Source of the DNA: Methylocystis hirsuta
GTDB lineage: Bacteria; Pseudomonadota; Alphaproteobacteria; Rhizobiales; Beijerinckiaceae
DNA length: 64,000 nucleotides
Assembly: GCF_003722355.1 (NCBI RefSeq)
Contig: NZ_QWDD01000001.1
Coordinates: 1,054,001-1,118,000 of the forward strand
Reading direction: 5' to 3'
Part shown: piece by piece, positions 16,598-26,281 of the stretch
Layout of the letters: each line of letters begins with the position of its first letter
Numbering within the stretch: the first letter of the stretch is position 1
Program-made: the position numbers and the translations under genes
The notes under the pieces: generated by a model
The model's input: only the letters and a program-made list of their open reading frames with translations
Databases searched by the model: none
What the model was told of the DNA's origin: nothing

Positions 16598-18880
16598 ATG
16601 TCAAGTGAGACGGACATTTCCGCCTATTCGAGATCGATCCTGGAGACCGTGGGGCTTCCGTTGCTGGCGCTCGATCCACGGCTCACGGTCGAGGTCGCCA
16701 ACAAAGCGTTCCTCAGTCAGTTTCAGGCGACGCGCGAGGAGACAATCGGCCGGCCGGTTTATGAGATTGGCGACGGTCAGTGGAATATCCCGGAGCTGCG
16801 GCGCCTGCTTGAACAAATTGTGGAGCGCGACAGTACGATCGAGGATTACCGCGTCGAACATGTCTTCGAAGGCGTCGGCCGTCGCATCCTGCGGCTTAAC
16901 GCCAAGCGCATCCGCAGGCCAGACGAAAAAGAATGCATCCTGCTTGCGATATCCGACGAGAGCGAGTGTGACCGGCTTCGTCATGATCTCGAAGGCCGGA
17001 TGGAATTTTCGGAGAAGCTGATCGACAGCGTGCGTGAAGCGCTATTGATTCTCCACTGCGACCTCACGGTTCACTCGGCAAATCCGCCCTTCTATCGACT
17101 CTTCGGGGGAGAGCCCAAGGAGACGGAAGGGCGCCCCATTTACGAGCTGGGCGATGGCCAGTGGGACACTCCGGAGCTGCGACGGCTGCTTGAGGACATT
17201 CTCCCTCGCCGCCAGAGTTTCGACGACTACCAGATCGAACACGTGTTCCAAGGCTTCGGCCCTCGGGTGATGCTGCTGAACGGCCGTCGGCTCGACCACC
17301 TTAACCTGATCCTTCTCGCCATACGCGACACGATGGAGCTGCGGACATGCGAGGTGAACCGTCGGGACCGCGAGGCTCGGCAAAATCTCCTCGTCGATCT
17401 GAATGACCGTTTGCGCACCTTGGCGGATCCTGCGGCGATTCAGGCTGCGGCCAGCGAACTCCTGGGCCGGCATCTTGACGCCAGCCAGGCGGCCTATGCG
17501 GAGATCGACGAGGCCGGCGACTACACAACTGTTCAGCACGACTGGAACGACGGCGCGGCGCCAAGCAATCCCGAGCGTCATCGTCTCGTGAGTTGGGGAG
17601 AGGCCCTGATCGCAGACCTCAAGCGCGGCAGAACAATCGCCGTCAGCGACGTCCGCAACGACTTGCGCACGGCGGCGCATGAGACCCTAAGGTCATTCGA
17701 AAGCCATTCGGTTTCCGCTTTTCTGGCCGTGCCGCTGGTCAAGGACGACCGGCTGGCCGCGGTGGTTACCGTTCATTCGCGGCTACCGCGGACATGGAGC
17801 GCCGCTCAGGCGGCGGTCGCCGAAGATGTCGCCGAGCGAACGTGGTCGGCGATCGAGCGGGCGCGCGCGGAAGAGGCGCTGCGCGACAGCGAGTCGCGGT
17901 ATCGCCTGCTGTTCGAATCCATTGACGAAAGCTTCACGGTGGTCGAGCCGCTCTATGACGAGCAAGGTCATGCGGTCGACTACCGCTTTCTTGAAGTCAA
18001 TCCAGCATTTGAGGCCATTACCGGGCTGAGGAACGTTGAACGGCGGACCGGTCGCGAGCTCGTGCCCAGCCTGGAAAAGGACTGGATCGATACGATCGGC
18101 AGAGTCGCGGCGTCCGGGAACGCCGAACGCGTCGTCCGCAGAGCGCGAGCGCTCGGCAAGATCTACGACGCCTTTGTCTTCCGCATCGGGGAAGCTGAAA
18201 GCCCAAGGGTCGCCGTGCTGTCGAGGGACGTGACTGAGCGCGTGCGCGCGGAGGAACAGCGCGCTCTTCTCATGCGTGAGCTCAATCACCGCTCGAAAAA
18301 CATGTTGAGCATCGTGCTGGCCATCGCACGGGCGACCGCGGGCAATCCAGGACGCGACTTCGAGGAGACGTTTCAAGAGCGCATTTTGTCTCTCGCCGCG
18401 AACCAGGACCTGCTGGTCGCCAGCGATTGGCAAGGCGTCACGCTAAGCGATCTCGTGCGCTCGCAGCTCGCTCATCTGGAGGATTTGATCGACGATCGCA
18501 TCGCGCTAAATGGCCCGCCGCTGATCATCTCGGCCGCGGCGTCGCAATCTTTCAGCATGGCGCTGCATGAGCTGGCGACCAACGCCGTCAAATATGGCGC
18601 TCTGTCCAACTCGGATGGCCGCGTCGACATCGAATGGGGCGTCCGCGAGCGCGATGGCGAAGGCCGGCGCTTCACGATGCGCTGGCGTGAGACGGAGGGC
18701 CCCGCGGTCGTTCCGCCTGCGCGTAACGGCTTCGGGTCCACAGTCATTCGCGACATGATCAGACTGAACCTTAGAGGCGATGCAAGGCTTCAATACGACA
18801 GCGCAGGCGTCGTCTGGGACTTCGAATGCCCGATTGAGAATGTGCTGGAGGCGCCGGAATCCCTCCGAGCCGAAAAGTAA
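16598..18880 (+). CDS. PAS-PAS-GAF-PAS HWE-family histidine kinase
   Basis: This is a 760-residue soluble sensor kinase. Its domains in order are PAS (about 15-125, with the motif GRPVYEIGDGQWNIPELRRL), a second near-identical PAS (about 140-250, GRPIYELGDGQWDTPELRRL), GAF (about 260-415), a third PAS (about 425-545) and an HWE kinase module. The phospho-acceptor is His564 in MRELNHRSKNMLS. The ATP domain shows ALHELATNAVKYGAL and NGFGSTVIRDMI. HWE kinases are common in Hyphomicrobiales and often act in general stress or light signalling. No membrane helix is present, so it is cytosolic. No response regulator is adjacent. The first two PAS domains look like a recent internal duplication. Confidence 0.92.
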   Translation: MSSETDISAYSRSILETVGLPLLALDPRLTVEVANKAFLSQFQATREETIGRPVYEIGDGQWNIPELRRLLEQIVERDSTIEDYRVEHVFEGVGRRILRLNAKRIRRPDEKECILLAISDESECDRLRHDLEGRMEFSEKLIDSVREALLILHCDLTVHSANPPFYRLFGGEPKETEGRPIYELGDGQWDTPELRRLLEDILPRRQSFDDYQIEHVFQGFGPRVMLLNGRRLDHLNLILLAIRDTMELRTCEVNRRDREARQNLLVDLNDRLRTLADPAAIQAAASELLGRHLDASQAAYAEIDEAGDYTTVQHDWNDGAAPSNPERHRLVSWGEALIADLKRGRTIAVSDVRNDLRTAAHETLRSFESHSVSAFLAVPLVKDDRLAAVVTVHSRLPRTWSAAQAAVAEDVAERTWSAIERARAEEALRDSESRYRLLFESIDESFTVVEPLYDEQGHAVDYRFLEVNPAFEAITGLRNVERRTGRELVPSLEKDWIDTIGRVAASGNAERVVRRARALGKIYDAFVFRIGEAESPRVAVLSRDVTERVRAEEQRALLMRELNHRSKNMLSIVLAIARATAGNPGRDFEETFQERILSLAANQDLLVASDWQGVTLSDLVRSQLAHLEDLIDDRIALNGPPLIISAAASQSFSMALHELATNAVKYGALSNSDGRVDIEWGVRERDGEGRRFTMRWRETEGPAVVPPARNGFGSTVIRDMIRLNLRGDARLQYDSAGVVWDFECPIENVLEAPESLRAEK

Positions 18881-19621
18881 CGCCGCAGCAAGAGCTGCCG
18901 CCGCCTCCAGGGGCCCTCTATCGACGCTGCATGCTATCGACGCTGCATGCGACCTTTGCCGCTCAATGCAGGACGCCCCGCCGGTACATCCACGATCGGG
19001 GCGTGCGTTCGCGGAATGCTGTCCGCGTCCAATGCCGGCGCGGCTGAGGCGCTCACAGGCGCCGCCGCCGCAAATCTCTATCGGCGATCGCCTTGACCAC
19101 CGACGTTGCCCGAGCCGCGCGACAGCTTCGGCCGAGGCTGACTCAGCCATCCCCCGGAGTGCGGCAAATGATCGTCGCAGAATGGACGCGTTTCGAGGTT
19201 CTGAAGAAGCGATCTGATCGCGCTTCGCCGTCGCTGAAGCTTCCTGGCGGTCATTGGAAATCTCCTTCTTTAAGAGACGGACCACTGAACAACCTATTTA
19301 AGAACGTCATCCTAACAACGAATGAAATCAAGCTCTGTTCCGATCTTCTCGCGTCTTTTGGCTACGAAATCCGCCAAGCGTTGCAAATTTGTCGCGGCGC
19401 TTAGGGCTCTTTCAACCAAGATTTTGGCGCGAAGCCGTTGCTCTCGAAGACGCTGCGCTCAAAGAAGACTGATATTCGTCGCAGGGATCGCAGCCGTGAG
19501 CGATCGCGCAAACTCCCTTTATAAATAGCTGCATCTATCGGCTGTCGGCGACCGCTCCCAGTGCGGACATGCGACGTCGTCGGAGGCGCTCTTTGGATGA
19601 CTGTCGGCTTACCGGGGAGGA
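18881..19621. other. Long intergenic region without a recognisable gene
   Basis: These 741 bases hold no convincing gene. A 16-bp perfect tandem duplication (CTATCGACGCTGCATG twice) lies at 18918-18949. Bases 19250-19420 are less GC-rich than the surroundings. A TTTATAAAT stretch at 19518-19526 could be part of the promoter of the HAD gene. Short frames on both strands look like composition artefacts. Confidence 0.45.
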
Positions 19622-20650
19622 ATGATGAAAGCGCTGGTTAGATTGGGCTTCCTGATCGCTGTGATGGCCACAACATGCCTGTTGGCGGGATCAACTGTCA
19701 GGGCGGGGAGCGATCCGCTTCCGTCATGGAACGAAGGTCCGACCAAACATGCAATCGTCGAATTCATTCGAGCGACGACCGATCCATCCAGTACGAAATT
19801 CGCCCCGCCCGAGGAGCGTATCGCGGTCTTCGATCAGGATGGCACGCTCTGGGCGTCCCATCCGATATATCCGCAGTTGATGTATTGTCTGGATCGCCTA
19901 CCTGCCGTCGTAAAGGCGAGACCGGCGCTTGCGAAGATCGAGCCCTTCAAGACAGCGCTCTCGCGCAACATGGAGGCGATATCGAAGCTTTCCACGAAGG
20001 ACCTCATCAAGATCATGGCCGCGCCGCTCAGCGGCATGAGCGTAGAGCGGTTTAGAGCTGATGCGGAGAAATGGCTTGAGACAGCGAGACACCCGCGCTG
20101 GGGTCGCCGCTACACCGAGCTGAGGTATCTTCCGATGCTCGAGCTGATGAAGCATCTACGCGCCAACGGCTATAGGACCTACATCGTCACCGGAGGCGGG
20201 CAAGATTTCGTGCGAGTCTTTGCAGAGCAGACCTATGGCGTTCCGCCCGAGCAGGTTGTCGGGACTCTGGAAAGCGTAAGCTATCGTTATGACAAGCGCG
20301 GGCGTCCCGTTCTGATCGAGAGCGCCGAAACGCTGCTCGGCGACGTCGGCGCCGGCAAGCCCGAGGCCATCCATTTGATGATCGGTCGTCGGCCGCGCGC
20401 CGCATTCGGGAACTCAACGGGCGACCGGCAGATGCTCGAATACACGACATCGGGGGATGGCGCGCGATTTGGAATGTTGGTTTTGCACGACGACGCTCAG
20501 CGCGAATACGCCTATGGTCCGGCGCTCGGATTGCCCGACACGAGAATTGGGGCTTTTCCTCAGTCTTTGCATGACGAGGCGAAGCGGCAAGGTTGGTTCG
20601 TCATCAGCATGAAAAGCGATTGGAGCCGGATATGGGCTTTCGAACAATGA
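19622..20650 (+). CDS. Exported HAD-superfamily phosphatase
   Basis: This is a 342-residue haloacid-dehalogenase-superfamily hydrolase with a signal peptide (residues 1-29, ending in STVRAG), so it is probably a periplasmic phosphatase. HAD motif I is IAVFDQDGTLWASHP, motif II is TYIVTGGGQDFVRVFAEQ and the late acidic motif is AFGNSTGDRQML. An insert of about 100 residues after motif I is the cap. It resembles the phosphoserine-phosphatase-like HAD group, but the substrate is unknown. GGGGAGG precedes the start. It converges on the OprP-like porin; a joint role in phosphate acquisition is a guess from that porin. Confidence 0.85.
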   Translation: MMKALVRLGFLIAVMATTCLLAGSTVRAGSDPLPSWNEGPTKHAIVEFIRATTDPSSTKFAPPEERIAVFDQDGTLWASHPIYPQLMYCLDRLPAVVKARPALAKIEPFKTALSRNMEAISKLSTKDLIKIMAAPLSGMSVERFRADAEKWLETARHPRWGRRYTELRYLPMLELMKHLRANGYRTYIVTGGGQDFVRVFAEQTYGVPPEQVVGTLESVSYRYDKRGRPVLIESAETLLGDVGAGKPEAIHLMIGRRPRAAFGNSTGDRQMLEYTTSGDGARFGMLVLHDDAQREYAYGPALGLPDTRIGAFPQSLHDEAKRQGWFVISMKSDWSRIWAFEQ

Positions 20651-20752
20651 AGCGCGTGGGAGAAGCGCGCTGCAAAGCAGCGATACGCCGCGCGTCTTGA
20701 GCGCCCGTTCCTCCTGCGGACTGAAGAGCCGTGTCGCTCGTCGGCGGATCGT

Positions 20753-22501
20753 CTACCAATAGACCTGCGCGCGCGCCTCGAAGAGATCGGGATGGGCGCC
20801 GTTGAAATAGGGGCCCTGCCGCGCCGGAACGCCTGTGGCGTATAAAGCGTAATCGTTAAATGGCGCGGAGGCCTGCAACACATGGACCCAGTTGAACTGA
20901 AAGTGGAATCCATTGTCGGGATACCAATTGAGTCCCAGAGTGACGTTTTGCTGGCGACCGCCAACCACGCCAGCGTTGGCGATATAAGAGGCCGCGGCTG
21001 GATTGGGCGCGATGAGCGTCGTATAGGCGAGCAAGTTGTAGAGGCTTGAGCCGCTATAGGGTCCGCTATTGAGATTGAGCGCGCTGTAGCGCGCGGCGAC
21101 CCCAACCGCGCCAAAGCCGCCCGCGCTCATCGGATGCTTGATCGTGATCTGGTTGAAATTCGCACCGAGTTTGTTCGTCACGTCATATGCGGCGGCGCGC
21201 TCCTCGCCGGTCAGGTACCATTGCCCGTAGAGGTAAAAGCCGCTGAAATAATGTGAAGCGCCGCCCGGCGCGAAAGCGCCCGCGAGGCGCGCGAGCATGA
21301 TATTGGTCGTGTTGCGATTGACTTGCTGCCCCAGATATTCGGCCTGCAGCGAGAACGGCCCATGCGCCGCGGACAACTCCACGCCAAAGGACTGCACGTT
21401 GTTGACGCAATGCGCCGCGGCGGCCGACGTCCATCCCGGCAGAGCGACGGCGCCGCAGGAAAGATCCGGCGTTCCAAGCAGTCCCTGGTTAAGAATATAG
21501 GCTTCCGAGCGAATGCGGTTGCCGACCCGCAGCACGCGATCGTCGGACAATCCCGTGGCGCTGTTGGGCTGGTGATAGCGACCCGAGACGCCGACGTGCA
21601 GCAGATCATGTTCGGTCATGATCGGCGCATAAGTCGCGCGGCCGGTCAGTTCGAAATACTGGCCGCCGCCGGTCGGAAACCATCCGGCTTTCGCCGGAAT
21701 CCCGATCAACGGCGGCGTGCCGACGACGGGATTCGTGTTCAAATCTTCGAAGCTCGTGGTGAAGATGCCGCCCTTGGCGGTCCAATTGTCGCCATAAGCG
21801 CCGATCGCCGCGCCAAGGTGGCGGCTCGGCGCGATGGCTTCGACCGCCATGGCGCGTTCGATGAAGTCGCGGAATCGCGAGGACGCGGTGAATTCGAGGC
21901 TGAAGGGTTCGAAATAGCTGCCGATATGGATGAACGCCGGCTCCTTCGTAAAGGGCAGCGCGAGCATGGGATGCTGCAGACCAAGATAGAAGTCGCGAAT
22001 GCCTCCCTGAACTGGCGCATTGAAGGGCGTGCCATATTGTGAGCCGGCAAAATCATATTGCAGTTTGTAGAACCAATATTTGGCAGCCTTGCCCTCGACT
22101 TCGAGACGCACCTGGCGAACGCCGGCTTGATTCGACCAGCCGTTAAGCGGTTGCGTCGCGCCGCCGCCGTCGAACTGCATGCGCCCGCCGATCTTGAAAT
22201 TGTAGGCTTTGTCGGCGCTCTCGACGAACAGGCCGTTCCTGAATGCGACGAAAACCGGCGGCATGAGCGACGTCGCGGTTTGCGCCGCCTCGGCCTTCGC
22301 CGCGCTTCGCTGAGCGGACTGAGTCGCCTGCTGGGCGTCCTCTTTGGCCTGGCGAGCCTCTCGCCGCAGCTTTGCGATCTCCGCCTCCAGCACGCGTAGC
22401 CTCGCCTCAATCGCGTCGCTTGAGGCGGCATGCGTCGCCGTTGTCGAGAGAACCGCGACAAGCCCGCTTGCCGCGACATGCTTCCAGCCTGGGAGATTCA
22501 T
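20753..22501 (-). CDS. OprO/OprP-like porin
   Basis: This is a 582-residue outer-membrane porin resembling the phosphate-selective OprO/OprP family. After a signal peptide (ending ATHAAS) comes an N-terminal coiled coil (EARLRVLEAEIAKLRREARQ onward, Ala/Gln-rich heptads), as found in periplasmic trimer stalks. A beta-barrel follows with GGRMQFDGGG, VRQVRLEVEGKAAKYWFYKL and ending LNWYPDNGFHFQFNWVHVLQ and ARAQVYW, with an aromatic C-terminal residue. The ATG at 22501 has GAGG upstream; an in-frame ATG at 22525 is weaker. It lies downstream of the Ehr genes on the same strand with a 268-base gap, so it may be independently transcribed. Ion selectivity cannot be read from sequence. Confidence 0.85.
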   Translation of the reverse strand: MNLPGWKHVAASGLVAVLSTTATHAASSDAIEARLRVLEAEIAKLRREARQAKEDAQQATQSAQRSAAKAEAAQTATSLMPPVFVAFRNGLFVESADKAYNFKIGGRMQFDGGGATQPLNGWSNQAGVRQVRLEVEGKAAKYWFYKLQYDFAGSQYGTPFNAPVQGGIRDFYLGLQHPMLALPFTKEPAFIHIGSYFEPFSLEFTASSRFRDFIERAMAVEAIAPSRHLGAAIGAYGDNWTAKGGIFTTSFEDLNTNPVVGTPPLIGIPAKAGWFPTGGGQYFELTGRATYAPIMTEHDLLHVGVSGRYHQPNSATGLSDDRVLRVGNRIRSEAYILNQGLLGTPDLSCGAVALPGWTSAAAAHCVNNVQSFGVELSAAHGPFSLQAEYLGQQVNRNTTNIMLARLAGAFAPGGASHYFSGFYLYGQWYLTGEERAAAYDVTNKLGANFNQITIKHPMSAGGFGAVGVAARYSALNLNSGPYSGSSLYNLLAYTTLIAPNPAAASYIANAGVVGGRQQNVTLGLNWYPDNGFHFQFNWVHVLQASAPFNDYALYATGVPARQGPYFNGAHPDLFEARAQVYW

Positions 22502-22769
22502 GACTAGCCTCGCTTGCGTCTTCATTCGCGTGAGCGGCGAGCGCTTCGCCGCGGATCAAGACAGCAAGTTCATCGCGTGGAACGCCGCGACTCGCATATG
22601 CGAAGCGCGAAGCGCGCTCTCCTTCTAGCCAAGTTTTCGTACGTAGGTTTTTCCCGAGCTTTTCTCGTGCGAGGAAATATTGCTCGCGCGTTTCGAGAAA
22701 TCCGCCGCCTCCATGTTCCAGACAGCGCGTCGCCACATTCGCGGCCGAAGGGGGTCTCGGCCGAGTCGT

Positions 22770-23285
22770 TCAGCTCATCGTTTCAACGAAGGCGATCAGC
22801 CCTTTGAGCAGCGTTGTGGGATCGGGCGGGCAGCCGCGAATATGGAGATCGACCGGGACGACGTTCGCGACGGCGCCGACGCATGCGTAGCTCTCGCAGT
22901 AAACGCCGCCGTCAAAGGCGCAGTCGCCGACGGCGATCACCCATTTTGGATCCGGCGTCGCCGCATAGGTTCGCTCAAGCGCTTCGCGCATGTTTTTCGT
23001 CACTGGCCCGGTGACGAGCAAGACGTCGGCGTGACGTGGCGACGCCACGAAGCGCAGGCCGAATCTTTCGAGATCGTAATAGGCGTTGCTCAGCGCGTGG
23101 ATCTCCAGCTCGCAGCCATTGCAGGAGCCGGCGTCGACTTCGCGGATCGAAAGACTTCGGCCCAGTTTTTGGCGCGCAGTGCGCTCCAGCGTGTAGCCAA
23201 GCTCCGCGATCGACGTCGGATTCGGAATGGGGGCCTGTTCGGTCAGAGCGCGGCGGAGCAAGCCCTGAAGCAAGAATTTCTGCAT
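22770..23285 (-). CDS. Ehr/hydrogenase-4-like small subunit (NuoB/HyfI-like)
   Basis: This is a 171-residue NuoB/HyfI-type subunit carrying one [4Fe-4S] centre equivalent to N2 of complex I. All four cluster cysteines are present: SCNGCELEIH (two), VGDCAFDGG and RGCPPDP. It is the last gene of the six-gene hyf-like set and starts 12 bases after hyfG. In Ehr complexes this subunit faces the large subunit below the membrane arm. The N-terminus lacks an export signal, so it is cytoplasmic. The retained cluster means the complex could still move electrons even though the large subunit has no nickel site. Confidence 0.9.
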   Translation of the reverse strand: MQKFLLQGLLRRALTEQAPIPNPTSIAELGYTLERTARQKLGRSLSIREVDAGSCNGCELEIHALSNAYYDLERFGLRFVASPRHADVLLVTGPVTKNMREALERTYAATPDPKWVIAVGDCAFDGGVYCESYACVGAVANVVPVDLHIRGCPPDPTTLLKGLIAFVETMS

Positions 23286-23297
23286 CGCGCGCGTGTC

Positions 23298-24815
23298 CTA
23301 GAGATCATGCCCCGAGTAGGAACAGTTGAAGGATTTGTTGCAGAGGGGGAAGTCGGCGACGATGTTGTCCTTGATCGCCGCTTCGAGCAGCGGCCACTGG
23401 AACCAGGACGGATCGCGCAAATGACAGCGCTGCACCACGCCGTCAGCGCGGATGCGCAGCCAGACAAATATATCGCCGCGGAATCCTTCGACGAGCGCGG
23501 CGCCTTCGCGCGTCCAGTCTTCGGGCAGCGCCCATGCGGCGATGATCGGACCCTGCGGCGCTTCGTCGAGAATCTGTCTGACGATTCGCAGCGAGGCTTT
23601 GATTTCATCGAACCGGACCCAGACGCGCGCGTCGACGTCGCCTCCCTTCGCGGCGCCGATCTCGAACGTCAGCTGCGGATAGGGGGCGTAACCCATCGCC
23701 TTGCGCGCGTCGAACGTCCGGCCGGAGGCGCGTCCGACATAGCCCCCGCACGCATATTGCTTTGCGAGCGCCTCACTGACAAAGCCTGTTCCGACGGTCC
23801 GATCCTGCAGCGACGTCGTGTCGCCGAAGAGCGCGATCAGGCGCGGAGTCATGAGTTCGATCCACTCGATCAGCGTGAACAGCGCCGCGACGTTCTCTTG
23901 CTCCAAATCGACGACAACGCCGCCCGGCGCGATGCGATCCATCATCAGCCGATGTCCGAAGCAACGTGCCGCTTCTCTCAAGATGCGTTCGCGGACGATG
24001 CCGCACTGCGCATGCATCAATGCGAAGGCCGCGTCGTTACAGATGGCGCCGATATCGCCGAAATGATTGGCGAGCCGTTCGAGTTCAGCCATCAGAGCGC
24101 GCAGATATGTCGCGCGCGGCGGAACATTGACGTCGAACGCCGCTTCGATCGCCTGTGAAAAGGCGAGGCTATAGGCGACCGTGCTGTCGCCCGAGACGCG
24201 CGCCGCGAGACGCGCGGCGCGCTCGATCGAGGCACCGGCCATCAGTTGATCGACGCCCTTGTGCACGAAGCCAAACCGCTCCTCAAGCCGCACGACGGTT
24301 TCGCCATTGGCTGAGAAGCGGAAATGACCCGGCTCGATAATGCCGGCGTGCACGGGTCCGACCGGTATCTGGTGGAGCGGTTCGCCTTCCGCGGGAAGGA
24401 ACGCGTAGCTGTCACTGGCGGAGTCGATCTTTTCGGGGTCGTTGCAAGGGTGACGCACGCCCCAACGGCCGTGATCGAGCCAGGGCCGCTCGTCGGGCGC
24501 GTTTTCGGCTCGCAGGCCATAAAGATCGCGGATCGCGCGCTCGAGCCTCGACGCCGGAGGATGCAGCTGTCCTACGGATGGAAAGGAGCCTTCAGGGCAC
24601 TCCAACGTGACGATGCGCAGGCGCGGCTCGCGCTCTTCGAGCACCGCCATGTGAACGCTCGAACTTTCGCCCCACAGGCTGAGCAACTCACGTTCCCCCT
24701 TGGCGAGGCTCTCGGCAAAGTCCAGCCAGCCGACCCTGTCGACGATCTCGCGCGGCCAGGGCAGGCACGTCGGCGGCGACGGCTGGGCCGCTATCTGTTT
24801 GCTGGCGAAGTTCAT
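23298..24815 (-). CDS. Ehr large subunit (NuoCD/HyfG-like) lacking Ni-Fe ligands
   Basis: This is a 505-residue protein with a NuoC-like N-terminal part (about 1-170) and a NuoD/hydrogenase-large-like part (about 175-505). The large-subunit core is clear: RFGFVHKGVDQLM, RVSGDSTVAYSLAFSQAIE, ELERLANHFGDIG and FDEIKASLRIVRQIL. In Hyc/Hyf hydrogenases the first ligand motif is RVCGICGFAHS and the last is near DPCYSCTD. Here they read RVSGDSTVAYS and FNCSYSGHD, so all four nickel cysteines are Ser, Ser, Ser and Gly. It therefore cannot be a Ni-Fe hydrogenase and fits the Ehr group. The start at 24815 (MNFASKQIAAQ) follows AAGGATGAAAAG and lies 17 bases after hyfF. Confidence 0.9.
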   Translation of the reverse strand: MNFASKQIAAQPSPPTCLPWPREIVDRVGWLDFAESLAKGERELLSLWGESSSVHMAVLEEREPRLRIVTLECPEGSFPSVGQLHPPASRLERAIRDLYGLRAENAPDERPWLDHGRWGVRHPCNDPEKIDSASDSYAFLPAEGEPLHQIPVGPVHAGIIEPGHFRFSANGETVVRLEERFGFVHKGVDQLMAGASIERAARLAARVSGDSTVAYSLAFSQAIEAAFDVNVPPRATYLRALMAELERLANHFGDIGAICNDAAFALMHAQCGIVRERILREAARCFGHRLMMDRIAPGGVVVDLEQENVAALFTLIEWIELMTPRLIALFGDTTSLQDRTVGTGFVSEALAKQYACGGYVGRASGRTFDARKAMGYAPYPQLTFEIGAAKGGDVDARVWVRFDEIKASLRIVRQILDEAPQGPIIAAWALPEDWTREGAALVEGFRGDIFVWLRIRADGVVQRCHLRDPSWFQWPLLEAAIKDNIVADFPLCNKSFNCSYSGHDL

Positions 24816-24832
24816 CTTTTCATCCTTCGAAC

Positions 24833-26281
24833 TCAACCCAGGAGCCGCGCAACGTTCTGGAACCAGGTCACGACGTGAGAGGGAAGATAGATTCCGGCCA
24901 GCAGCACAAGGGATAGATGGGCGTAGACAGGCCACATCGAAGCCTTCACCTCGCCTTGGTCGCGGCTTGGCTCGCCGAACGCCATCCCGGTGAGCCGCAA
25001 CAGCAAGGCGCCAAAAGCCAGCAGGAGGCCGAAAACCAGCGGAATAGCGAGGAGCGGCTGGCGCGCGAATGTCGAACTCACAACGAGAAATTCGCTCATG
25101 AAAATGCCCAGCGGCGGCAGGCCGATGATTGCGACGACGCCGACGACGAGAGACCAGCCAAGCGCCGGTTGGCTCTGCGTCAGTCCTCTGATGTCGGCGA
25201 TCTTCTGCGTTCCCTTGACCTGCGCGATGTGGCCGACCGAGAAAAAGATCGCGGACTTCGTCAGGCTGTGCATCGTCATGTGCAGCAGACCGGCGAAATT
25301 GGCGAGCGGTCCGCCCATGCCGAAAGCGAAGGCGATAATGCCCATGTGCTCGATGGAGGAGTAGGCGAACAGCCGCTTGATGTCGCCGCGGCGGTAGAGC
25401 ATGAAGGCCGCCATGATGAGAGATGCAAGGCCGAGCGTGATCATCAGCGGGCCCGGCGTAATCGCCGCCGCATTGGCCGTCAGCAGCATCTTGAACCGCA
25501 GCACCGCGTAAAGCGCGACATTGAGAAGGAGCCCGGACAAGACCGCCGAGATCGGCGTCGGGCCTTCCGCATGCGCATCCGGAAGCCAGGCGTGCATCGG
25601 CGCCAGGCCGACCTTGGTGCCGTAGCCGAGCATCAGGAACACGAAGGCGACGTTGAGCATCCGCGGATTGAACTGCGGCGCTTGCGACATCAGCGTCTTC
25701 CAGACCATCGCGTCGTAGCCCTGGCCCAGCACCGGCTCTGCCGCCATGTAGATGAGGATCGTGCCAAAGAGCGCCAGAGCAATGCCGACGCTGCCGAGGA
25801 TGAAATATTTCCAGGCGGCCTCGAGCGCATGCGGCGTGCGGTAGATGCCGACCATCAGCACGGTGGTCAGCGTCGCGACTTCGATCGCGACCCACATGAG
25901 GCCGATGTTGCTGGCGAGCAGCGCCAGATTCATTGCGCACATCAGCGACTGATACATCGCGTGATAGAAGCGGACGTTTCTCGTGGTCAGCCGGCCGGTT
26001 TCGATCTCATGGTCGATATAGCTCGCGCTGTAGACGCTCGTGGTGAAGCCGATGAAGGTCGAGAGCACAATAAAGACGATGTTGAGATCGTCGACAAAGA
26101 GGTAGCCGCCGCTTTCGGGCTCGACGACGAGAAGCACAAGCGCGAAAAGAAACGTCGCGCCGGAGGCGCAGAGATTGATGATCGCCGAGCGTCGGTAGGC
26201 CGGTTCAAGCGCGACCGCAATGGCTGCGGCGGCGGGAATGCCCACTAACGCGTTCGAGACCATGAAGAGATCGGAACTCAT
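24833..26281 (-). CDS. Hydrogenase-4 subunit F-like membrane subunit (NuoL/M/N-type)
   Basis: This is a 482-residue antiporter-like membrane subunit with about 14 helices. Conserved features are the helix-5 glutamate (LMWVAIEVATLTTVLMVG), the central lysine region (LGYGTKVGLAPMHAWLPDAH) and the broken-helix lysine area (YSSIEHMGIIAFAFGMG). In complex-I-like machines these residues form a half proton or sodium channel. Its ATG overlaps the hyfE stop (ATGA). It is the second antiporter-like subunit of the complex, beside the larger HyfB-like one. Confidence 0.92.
   Translation of the reverse strand: MSSDLFMVSNALVGIPAAAAIAVALEPAYRRSAIINLCASGATFLFALVLLVVEPESGGYLFVDDLNIVFIVLSTFIGFTTSVYSASYIDHEIETGRLTTRNVRFYHAMYQSLMCAMNLALLASNIGLMWVAIEVATLTTVLMVGIYRTPHALEAAWKYFILGSVGIALALFGTILIYMAAEPVLGQGYDAMVWKTLMSQAPQFNPRMLNVAFVFLMLGYGTKVGLAPMHAWLPDAHAEGPTPISAVLSGLLLNVALYAVLRFKMLLTANAAAITPGPLMITLGLASLIMAAFMLYRRGDIKRLFAYSSIEHMGIIAFAFGMGGPLANFAGLLHMTMHSLTKSAIFFSVGHIAQVKGTQKIADIRGLTQSQPALGWSLVVGVVAIIGLPPLGIFMSEFLVVSSTFARQPLLAIPLVFGLLLAFGALLLRLTGMAFGEPSRDQGEVKASMWPVYAHLSLVLLAGIYLPSHVVTWFQNVARLLG

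Noticed and set aside
24816..25940. Upstream extension of the HyfG frame through the hyfF gene
   Set aside because: The extension lies inside hyfF, has no family similarity, and a good start with ribosome site exists at 24815.
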